From: Acidobacteriaceae bacterium
Lineage (GTDB): Bacteria > Acidobacteriota > Terriglobia > Terriglobales > Acidobacteriaceae
Length of the DNA stretch: 13,178 nt
NCBI GenBank assembly: GCA_003140785.1
Contig: PLKY01000421.1
Location: 25,059 to 38,236 of the forward strand
Direction: 5' to 3'
This document shows, piece by piece, positions 1 through 6,500 of this stretch (the first letter of the stretch is position 1; each line of letters opens with the position of its first letter). Under the pieces are notes generated by a model. That model worked only from the letters and a program-made list of their open reading frames with translations, searched no databases and was not told the DNA's origin. The position numbers and the translations under genes were made by a program.

Positions 1-865
1 GGGCAATCTCTGCCTGTGGTTCGATGGCTGCAATTCGCTCCACTTCGCACCAGAATCCAGTGTCCTCGCCGCGTGCCTGGACATTTCGCCAGAACTCGTG
101 GACCCATGAGACGCGCGTGTGTTCGCCACAAAGGTGCTTGAACAGGTGGAGACTCTGTTGCACAAGAATGTCCGCGGGCGACAAAGTCGGAATGATGGTT
201 CCATTGAACTTTCGAAGCTGGGTGCGCGCGAGTCGATCGCTTCTTCTTCCATCTTTTCCGGGCGTTGTCGACAGGATATGCAGTTCAAGGGAACGCTGCG
301 AATGTACCCTGTAGATCTTGCGGATGTCCGGCGCACCGGATTCGCCCGCCGTGAATTCCATTGTGTTGCCGCAGACGGCATGTAGCCCGTATCCAAAGGT
401 CATCAGCACGTGCCTGGCGACCGTCGCATCGGAAGCTGCGACAAGAAAATCGAGGTCGATCTGCCAGCGCAGCGAGCTATCCGACACGGAGTCCGGTGTA
501 AGCGTGATTCCCTTCAGCAATGCGAATGCGATGTGCTGGCGTCTCAATTGCCGGCTAATTGCTGCCGCTTCCTGAAAGAGTGCCGCAGTCCGCTCGCGAT
601 TCTCGGCGAGGTTCTGTCTAAACCGGTGGAGAATCGGTTCGGGCAGGCATCGTTCCAGTTCAAGTTCCGTGAGCCGATCCAGCAAGTAGAGCGCGAGGCC
701 GCTGATATCGAGCCAATACAGGATTCTTTGCCAATCGTTCGAACTAAAGACGGCGAAGCGCGCTTCTACTTCAGCGGCCGTGCTCCGGAAGCTGGCCAGC
801 ACAGCCTCTTTCAGCCGCGTGGCGCGAGCCGACGCTTTGCTCTCGAATCTGAACATTGGGCTCAT
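1..865 (-). CDS. Nucleotidyltransferase family protein (NTP_transf_5-like), 3' end outside window
   Basis: The reverse strand stays open from ATG at 865 to the window edge, giving 288 residues without a stop; the C-terminus is missing. Visible features fit the uncharacterised nucleotidyltransferase family PF14907. They are an LKG motif at residues 117-119, then R133 and the acidic pair D137-x-D139 in a hydrophobic strand (QIDLDFLV), a GYG at 158-160, an E-L-H at 194-196, and a later helix with H and K (LHLFKH) followed by RVSWVHEFW. In nucleotidyltransferase folds the D-x-D pair binds metal; that role here is inferred. The substrate is unknown. The ATG lies five bases after the cytochrome c stop codon and has no strong ribosome binding site of its own, so translational coupling in one operon is likely. 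Plus-strand open frames across this stretch are shadows. Confidence 0.8.
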   Translation of the reverse strand, partial: MSPMFRFESKASARATRLKEAVLASFRSTAAEVEARFAVFSSNDWQRILYWLDISGLALYLLDRLTELELERCLPEPILHRFRQNLAENRERTAALFQEAAAISRQLRRQHIAFALLKGITLTPDSVSDSSLRWQIDLDFLVAASDATVARHVLMTFGYGLHAVCGNTMEFTAGESGAPDIRKIYRVHSQRSLELHILSTTPGKDGRRSDRLARTQLRKFNGTIIPTLSPADILVQQSLHLFKHLCGEHTRVSWVHEFWRNVQARGEDTGFWCEVERIAAIEPQAEIA

Positions 866-870
866 ATCGA

Positions 871-1341
871 TCAATGGCTGTACATCTCGGGTTCTCCCAA
901 GCTGCCCGCGGGCGGCAGGTGGCGCAGGTAAAGAACAATCGACCAGATCTCGTCATCGCTTAACGTGCCCTTTGCGCCTGGCATTCCCGAAGGCCAAATC
1001 CCGTAATCGATCACCCACTTCAATTGGCCATCGGTATAGTCCTGCACGTCGTGCGATGCGAGCGAAGGCACGGGAGGAGACATCCGATCCGCAAATGGCA
1101 CACCGGTGTTCTGCCCGTCCATTCCGTGGCAGGCCATGCAATAGTGTGAAAATGCTTCTCTCCCATCGGCGATTGTGTCCGGCGTAGCTGCTAGCGGGTT
1201 TTTCTCTTTCTTGTTGCCGACAAGGAAATGGTGCTTAGCGCTCGTGACGACGCGCGTCTCGATCCCGCTGGGCGGGTGAGCCTTGCACCCGATGGCCGGC
1301 AGCAGCGCGGCCGCCAAAGCGAAATACGCGGTACGATCCAT
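871..1341 (-). CDS. Lipoprotein-type monohaem c-type cytochrome
   Basis: This 156-residue protein is a class I-like cytochrome c (Cytochrome_CBB3 type). One haem-binding CxxCH motif, CMACH, is at residues 68-72. The likely distal ligand is M120 in the S-G-M-P motif, followed by the usual C-terminal helix (LSDDEIWSIVLYLRHL). The N-terminus is a hydrophobic signal ending A-I-G-C with Cys19, a plausible lipobox, so the protein is probably a periplasm-facing lipoprotein. The ATG follows the cupredoxin stop with only two bases between, and the next gene starts five bases after its stop, so all three genes are probably co-transcribed. It should shuttle electrons; its natural partner is inferred to be the adjacent CuA protein. 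A short segment (residues 20-55) before the haem domain matches nothing I recognise. Confidence 0.9.
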   Translation of the reverse strand: MDRTAYFALAAALLPAIGCKAHPPSGIETRVVTSAKHHFLVGNKKEKNPLAATPDTIADGREAFSHYCMACHGMDGQNTGVPFADRMSPPVPSLASHDVQDYTDGQLKWVIDYGIWPSGMPGAKGTLSDDEIWSIVLYLRHLPPAGSLGEPEMYSH

Positions 1342-1343
1342 CG

Positions 1344-1706
1344 TCAGTCCACCACGTGCAGCTTCAACGTCATCGATCCATGACCGGATCCGCAGAATAC
1401 GGAACAGTGCCCGACGAACGTGCCCGTCAGGTTTGGAGTGAAGTGGACTTCGCTCGTACCGCCTTTGCCCACTTTCACGTCAACATTGAGTTCGCGAAAA
1501 CGCAGGCCATGCGACACATCCGTGCTTTTCAGGACCAAGTCGACCGGCTCGCCCTTCTTCAGCGTGATCTCTACTGGCTCAAATCCAAAGCGTTTAGCAG
1601 TTACTTCAATATGTCGCGGGGCGTTCTCTGCATGCACTTTCTGCATCAGTGCGTGCGATCCCACGGTTGTGAGTAAAAGAGCAAGTATCAAATGTTGCTT
1701 ACGCAT
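1344..1706 (-). CDS. Secreted single-domain CuA-type cupredoxin (COX2-like)
   Basis: This is a 120-residue protein with a Sec signal (residues 1-26, cleavage probably after VHA) followed by a single cupredoxin domain. Every side-chain ligand of a binuclear CuA centre is visible: H66 in SHGLRF, then C101, C105, H109 and M112 in the pattern CxxxCxxxHxxM. Cytochrome c oxidase subunit II and nitrous oxide reductase use this site for electron transfer. There is no transmembrane hairpin and no oxidase subunit I nearby, so this is a soluble periplasmic electron carrier or assembly factor rather than a true oxidase subunit. The residue between the two cysteines that is usually Glu in COX2 is Val103. 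The open frame extends upstream to 1865, but ATG 1706 is preceded by AAGGGG at 1711-1716 and begins directly with the signal peptide, so I place the start there. It is the first gene of the operon. Confidence 0.9.
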   Translation of the reverse strand: MRKQHLILALLLTTVGSHALMQKVHAENAPRHIEVTAKRFGFEPVEITLKKGEPVDLVLKSTDVSHGLRFRELNVDVKVGKGGTSEVHFTPNLTGTFVGHCSVFCGSGHGSMTLKLHVVD

Positions 1707-1710
1707 AAAT

Positions 1711-1716
1711 CCCCTT
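1711..1716 (-). promoter_or_regulatory. Ribosome binding site fixing the cupredoxin start
   Basis: AAGGGG on the minus strand lies four bases before ATG 1706. It decides this start over the ATG at 1865, whose extra 53 residues are Arg-rich, look non-coding, and would bury the signal peptide inside the protein. Confidence 0.75.
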
Positions 1717-1731
1717 TGAAGTTTGTAAGAG

Positions 1732-1746
1732 TTCCGGCAGCCGGAA
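1732..1746. repeat. 15-bp palindrome in the cupredoxin leader
   Basis: TTCCGGC-A-GCCGGAA is a perfect seven-base inverted repeat with a one-base centre, 26 bp upstream of the cupredoxin ATG. As RNA it would form a short stem (six pairs, three-base loop) just before the ribosome binding site; as DNA it could be an operator. The function is unknown. Confidence 0.5.
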
Positions 1747-1859
1747 TCCTCATTGCTTTGCCGATGATTTAGTGACATGGCGAGCTGCGTTTCGAATCGT
1801 GCAAGGAGAGCCGCCCGCCGGGCTGACATTCTTAACCTAACCACCGGCGCGCCGCGGGG

Positions 1860-1901
1860 TGTCATGCCTGTGTCAACAGATTGTCAGGGATTTGTTGTCA
1901 T
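1860..1901 (+). promoter_or_regulatory. Tandem TGTCA direct-repeat array (Pho-box-like), plus orientation
   Basis: TGTCA occurs at 1860, 1871, 1882 and 1896 on the plus strand, spaced 11, 11 and 14 bp. Repeats of TGTCA with an 11-bp period are the signature of PhoB boxes and of related OmpR-family sites, where each regulator monomer contacts one repeat on the same face of the helix. It points towards the porin gene, about 155 bp ahead. The regulator is not encoded in the window. No clear -10 hexamer was found downstream. Confidence 0.6.
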
Positions 1902-1984
1902 CGGAAATCGCGACCCAACAAGAACGTATGCCTGCGGCCGAATCGGAATCGGCAGTTCCCGCGCATGCGAGACGCGAAGCCAAA

Positions 1985-2023
1985 ATGACAATACCCTGAC
2001 AATCACAAGACAGCGCATTGACA
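1985..2023 (-). promoter_or_regulatory. Tandem TGTC direct-repeat array (Pho-box-like), minus orientation
   Basis: On the minus strand TGTCAA, TGTCTT, TGTCAG and TGTCAT begin at 2023, 2012, 2001 and 1990, an exact 11-bp period over four units. The third and fourth units, with flanks, are nearly identical to units of the facing plus-strand array (ATTGTCAGGG occurs in both, at 1880-1889 and as the complement of 1994-2003). It points towards the cupredoxin operon. The final half, read on the plus strand, is AAAATGACAA, which also resembles one half of a CusR-type copper box, so a metal-responsive OmpR-family regulator is an alternative to PhoB. Confidence 0.6.
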
Positions 2024-2055
2024 CCCGATTGCCTCGGTGACCCCAGCATGGAGCC

Positions 2056-3114
2056 ATGGGTCATCCTTCACATCGTCTGCACTCTCGAATCCGTCGCCGC
2101 CTTTGCACAATCGCGCTTCTTGTCACCGCGTCCTTTATCGCGCACAACGCGGCGGCGCAAGACACGCCATTAATTTCCGGCGGAGTCGGCTTTATCACCA
2201 TCACCAATGGGGGAAACACAACCTATCTCCCCGTGCTTTCGCCGTTGCTGGCCGCACCCATTGGATCTCATGTGCTGGTGGAAAGCCGCGCCACGCTGAT
2301 CGAATCGTTCTTCCCCAAAGGCGGGGGGCAGATCGGTTACACCAGCGCGCCGTTTCTGAACCTGACGTTCCTGCAGGGCGATTATCTGGCTAGCCCGCAT
2401 CTGACCATCGTCGCCGGAGAATTTCTCACGCCGTTTGGAACTTACAACGAGCGGCTCTCTCCCATATGGATTGGCAATTTCGCCGATGGTCCGCTGATTC
2501 TGCCTCTCGGCACCATGGGCACAGACTCGAGCGTCGGCGGCATGCTGCGCGGTTCCGCAATGTCGACGCCAAAATTCTCCATCGACTACGCGGCCTACTT
2601 CTCTGCGGCCAGCACCAATCCTCAATTCAATGCAGAGCGCGCGAGTGGAGGCCGAGGTGCAATCTTTTTTCCCAACGCGGGCCTCGAAATCGGCACGTCC
2701 TACGGGCGTCTATTGCAGGGAACGCATCAGAACTTTTCCGGATTTCACATCTGGTGGGAACCCTCCGACAGCCCCTTCAAGGTTCGATCCGAATATGCGC
2801 ATGGATCGCACTCGCAGGGTTATTGGGTTGAGACGGATTATCGTCTTTCGCATTTCGGCGGCCCGGAAAGCGCAGTTGGCCGGCTTGAGCCGATTTTCCG
2901 CATTCAGCAGACTTTTCGCAACAGCACCGACCCCACCGACGGATTGCCCTCGACCGATACGCGGCGTGCCGACTTTGGGCTTGACTACCATTTCCCGCAC
3001 GAAGTGCGCATCAATACAAGCTATTCGCGCCAGTTCTCCTCTACAGGCAATCGAAATGTGTGGGAGACAGGCATCGTCTACCGCTTTCTGTTTCCAACAT
3101 GGAAGGGCAAATAA
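2056..3114 (+). CDS. Outer-membrane porin-like beta-barrel protein
   Basis: This 352-residue protein has a basic N-terminus and hydrophobic signal (residues 1-34, cleavage near HNAAAQ). The remainder alternates amphipathic strands rich in Gly, Tyr, Phe and Ser, typical of outer-membrane barrels. A segment near residue 115 (VAGEFLTPFG-YNERLSP) and the final strand ending YRFLF resemble bacterial porins of the phosphate-selective O/P or alginate-export type, but I cannot assign the substrate. The last barrel strand is followed by a short basic tail (PTWKGK). GGAG lies only two bases before ATG 2056, which is closer than usual; no better in-frame start precedes the signal. Its TAA overlaps the next ATG by one base (TAATG), so it is co-translated with the small cytochrome. 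It may form the outer-membrane part of a redox unit or simply share its regulation. Confidence 0.75.
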   Translation: MGHPSHRLHSRIRRRLCTIALLVTASFIAHNAAAQDTPLISGGVGFITITNGGNTTYLPVLSPLLAAPIGSHVLVESRATLIESFFPKGGGQIGYTSAPFLNLTFLQGDYLASPHLTIVAGEFLTPFGTYNERLSPIWIGNFADGPLILPLGTMGTDSSVGGMLRGSAMSTPKFSIDYAAYFSAASTNPQFNAERASGGRGAIFFPNAGLEIGTSYGRLLQGTHQNFSGFHIWWEPSDSPFKVRSEYAHGSHSQGYWVETDYRLSHFGGPESAVGRLEPIFRIQQTFRNSTDPTDGLPSTDTRRADFGLDYHFPHEVRINTSYSRQFSSTGNRNVWETGIVYRFLFPTWKGK

Positions 3115-3428
3115 TGCGAATTCGTAAATTCCTGGTCTCATGCATCCTCCTTGGCGCGATTCTTCTCCTCGCCCTGCAAACCCGGAGTGTTGCGGCCACG
3201 TCTGCTTCTGCGCTCGCGGCGGCTTCATCGGATAAGCAGGACAAGAACGCGCGCCCACAGCCTACGGGCGATGGCGAACGAGCCTTCCGCCAGAACTGTT
3301 CGCGCTGTCATCAGGCGCCGGGGAGCTTTCCGCCGCAGATCTCCGGCACTATCGTCCGTCACATGCGGGTTCGCGCCTCTCTGAGCCGCGATGACGAACG
3401 CGCTATCTTGAAATTCCTGAACCCGTAG
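3114..3428 (+). CDS. Small secreted monohaem c-type cytochrome
   Basis: This is a 104-residue protein. Residues 1-28 form a signal peptide or uncleaved anchor. It has a Ser/Ala/Lys linker, a CSRCH haem motif at 62-66, and a compact C-terminal part with M84 in VRHMRVRA as the probable axial ligand, then the closing helix (SRDDERAILKFL). At about 50 residues after the haem motif's start it is shorter than classical class I cytochromes. The reading frame is open from 3060, but the start at 3114 is preferred because it begins at the signal peptide, overlaps the porin stop as TAATG, and has GGAAGG at 3101-3106 seven bases upstream. Expected role: periplasmic electron transfer together with the barrel and the divergent CuA and cytochrome c proteins (inferred from context). 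Confidence 0.85.
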   Translation: MRIRKFLVSCILLGAILLLALQTRSVAATSASALAAASSDKQDKNARPQPTGDGERAFRQNCSRCHQAPGSFPPQISGTIVRHMRVRASLSRDDERAILKFLNP

Positions 3429-3460
3429 CGTTACAACGTGCTGGGCCCCAAAATACAGAA

Positions 3461-3494
3461 TTGCGCGGCAACCCGACGTGGCATTGCCGCGCAA
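3461..3494. terminator. Bidirectional hairpin between convergent genes
   Basis: TTGCGCGGCAA at 3461-3471 and TTGCCGCGCAA at 3484-3494 are a perfect 11-bp inverted repeat with a 12-base loop. It lies between the stop of the small cytochrome (3428) and the stop of the convergent TonB-dependent receptor (3511). There is no good T-run on either side, so it may act as a bidirectional transcript end or 3'-stabilising stem rather than a strict intrinsic terminator. Confidence 0.7.
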
Positions 3495-3510
3495 ATGATC
3501 CTCAAACGCG

Positions 3511-6500
3511 TTAGAAGTTGAAGCGGCCGCTGAACTGCAGCGAGCGCGCACCCGAAGTTGGAGAGTAGCCCGGGCCGTAGGTGGTGATCAGACCGAAGGT
3601 CCCGTAGTTGCCCGCGGCAATATTCGCATTGGAAGGAACCGTTGTGTTCGGGTTGGTCAGCCACGCATGGTTGAATACGTTGAACGCCTCGATGCGAATC
3701 TGGAACTCACTCTCGCGGTAGATGTGAAAGGCGCGAAAGACGCTGGTGTTGAAAATTGATTGTCCGGGACCACGGAATTCATCCCGTCCAGTATTAGGAA
3801 GCGTTGGCGGCGCGTTGTCCGGGTTTCCGGCAACGCTGGCGGTTGGCTCGTTTGGGTTGGCAAACACGGAGGGGTCGAACCACGGCTTGCCGCCCGAGAC
3901 CGCAGTGCTGCCGAACGCGCGGTTGTGGCCGCTTTCCTGCTTGTATTTGCCGTTCAGCTGGGCGAAGGTCGCGCCAAAGCCCGGCGCCAGGTTGCCGATC
4001 AGGTTGCTGTTTGCGCTCACTGAGAATGGAGTGCCGCTATAGTGGCTGAATTGCCCATTCAACTGGAAGCCGCCGACGATCTGAGCGATCAAACCGTGGT
4101 TGGCGAATTGTTGACCGTAGCCGAAAGGCAGGCTGTAGATTCCCCAGACTTGAACGTTGTGCTTCTGGTCGTAACCTGCGGTTCCCCGGTTGAGATAGTA
4201 GAACCCTGGGTAATTGAAGGTTGTGCCACCGGAGCCGGAGCCTGCTCCGTTGTCTTCAAAGTCGATGGCGTGGGAATACGTGTAGACCACGCCCAGCGAC
4301 ATGTTCTTTCCTGCGTTGCGTGTCAACTGCGACTGCAGCGCATTGTAGGTCGAGCTAAACAACGGCTCATTCAAAGTGATGCCGCCGGTGTTGTAGCAGG
4401 CCAAATTTTTGGTTCCGGCGCAGAACTGCTGGTTGATGATTTCGTTGTCGTTGAAGCTGCACCCTCCGGTGAGGCCCGTCGACGGATTGTATTGGCCGTT
4501 GGCCATGCAGGGAGTTGAAGCAGAGGGGAATGGAGCCGCGTTAAATACGCCCACGCCGACGGGCTGGCGAACGAAGTGATTTCCGACGTAGCCCACGTTC
4601 GCGACCCACTGCCACCCCAGGTCTCTTTGGACAAAAAGGTTCCAGCTCTCGATGTAGCCGCGGCGGAAGTTTTGCGCCACAGTGTTTGTCGATCCGGAGA
4701 TCGGCAACGAGGCGAAACCGGACGAGTAGTTGGGGATGGCCGGTATCGGGATGCCGTAGCTCAGCGTCATGGGCTGTCCGCTGGCGTAGGTTGTGGTGTT
4801 TGCCGGATCGACGGCGATGGTGCCGGTGCCGGTTCCCACATATACCGGTGCGAGGTCCTCAGGGAACGCGTCGCGCAGGTAGCGCATGCTGTCCGGATCG
4901 GTCGTGATACCAAATCCGCTGCGTATGACCGTCTTCGGCGTGAGCAGGTAGCTCAAGCCGATGCGCGGGACAAATTCGCCGTGCCCGGCACTGATGCCTG
5001 CATTCTCCGGGTTCCCGTTTACGCCGCCTACCTCGACGTTGGCGGTCTGCGGCAATCCGGGAACAAGAACGGACGGGCCAGTGTGATCGCGATAGGGCGC
5101 CGGATAAAGTTCATAGCGCACGCCATAGTTGAGGGTCAGCTTGGGTGTGACCGTCCACTGATCCTGCGCGTAGGCGCCAAGCTCGGTCCAACGCAGCGAG
5201 TTAGGGTTGAAGACCTGCGAGGGCTTGGCCACCGCATAACTTGTGCCGTTGTTCGGGAGGCCCAGCAGGAAGTCGGCTAGCGAATTGTAGCCTGTTACAC
5301 CGCATGCAGCTTTCGTTGCTGAGGCAGCCACGCCGCAGGTCATACCACCGCCGAACTCGAAGCCGCCGCGCGGAACGTTGATATTGGCGCCGCTGGTCGG
5401 CTGGAAATGATTCAGGTCGAAGTGATAGTAGGTGAAGCCGTACTTGGTGGAGTGTTTGCCCTTGACCCAGCTCAGGTTCACGTCGCCAGTAAATTGGTTA
5501 TCGCGGAACAGGAATGGATTGGAGCCATTGGTGTTGCCCAGGCCGGTGAAGGTGGCACTGCCGCCGGAGTTGAGGAAGTCAAATGCCGGCTGGCCCGCGT
5601 AGTTCTTGCCTGGGCCGTTCGTGCCCGGAATGCCTAAAATGGTGGTGCCATAATCGCCATCCTTGACGTCGATATCGGATTGTGCTCCGGTGACCTGACG
5701 TGTGTACCCGAAGTCGGCGTCGAGCACCAGGCTGGGGCTTAAGACGTGACTGATGCCGAGGCCCACGTTCTGGATGCGGCCCGCAGCTGCGCCCGGCTGA
5801 CCGCCGTCAAACGTTCCTCCGCCTGCGGGGCCCAGTTCCTGCGGGTCGTCCAGCGAAAACGGCTCGACGCTGTATTTGCCGAAGATCTGCGTCTTTTCCG
5901 ACGGAATGTAGGTGATCTTCGAGTCCGAAGTGTTGCGGTTGTAGGCCAGCGTGCCGGTTCCAAAGATGTCGTTGGCCAGAATACTGGAGTAAGATGCTGT
6001 CGGCTGGCCGGCGGTGCCTACCATGGCTGCGATCGTGCTGAGATTACCGATCATTGTCGACGCTGCCGAAGCAATGCGCGATCCCGGAATCGTGTTGACT
6101 GCGTCTCCGGTCTCGCCGTACTCGTTGGTGAAACTGGGGCGGCAGGAGTAGTTGAGATAGCCGTTGGTGTAGCTGAGGGTGGGGCAAAGGGTGGGATTGA
6201 TTGTCCCAATCCACGCGCTGGCGGGGACGGCAGGCTGTGGATCGTAGAGGGGCGAGTACGTGGCAGCTTCGGAAAAATTGCCGCCGATCATATTCGTATC
6301 CGGCACCGACAAGTCACCGCTGATGAGCTGACGGCGGGTGGTGCGCTCGAAGTTCTCAAAGAAGAAGAGCTTCTTTTTGCCGGTCAGAATCCAGGGAATG
6401 TAGACCGGACCGCCAATGTTGAAGCCGAACTGGTCGAAGATGTTTTTGGGGACTGCCGTGGTTGAAGGCGTGGTGTAGGGCTTCGCATTGATCGAAGCGT

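Larger units (their letters stand above)
1707..2055. other. Divergent intergenic control region
   Basis: These 349 bp separate the cupredoxin operon from the porin-cytochrome operon. They hold the two TGTC arrays, the palindrome at 1732-1746, and an imperfect dyad at 1937-1953 (GCCGA/TCGGC arms) midway between the arrays. TTGACA at 2018-2023 resembles a -35 hexamer but has no matching -10 before the porin start, and it is part of the array. I see no convincing small gene here; the short open frames lack ribosome binding sites. Confidence 0.7.

Noticed and set aside
410..931. A 173-codon plus-strand open frame at the left end
   Set aside because: It is opposite the continuous minus-strand frame with nucleotidyltransferase motifs, and runs into the end of the cytochrome c gene in antisense.
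1880..2003. A 124-bp element bounded by inverted ATTGTCAGGG copies, possibly a MITE or insertion-sequence remnant
   Set aside because: The inverted copies are part of longer 11-bp-period arrays, the inner parts do not continue as terminal repeats (spacing differs), and no target-site duplication is evident.
2018..2023. TTGACA as a -35 box for the porin gene
   Set aside because: No acceptable -10 hexamer lies 16-18 bases downstream before the start codon, and the hexamer is one unit of the minus-strand array.
4576..6465. Plus-strand open frames of 234 and 239 codons opposite the TonB receptor
   Set aside because: They are rich in Val, Arg and Gly without domains or ribosome binding sites, and the minus-strand receptor explains the sequence completely.
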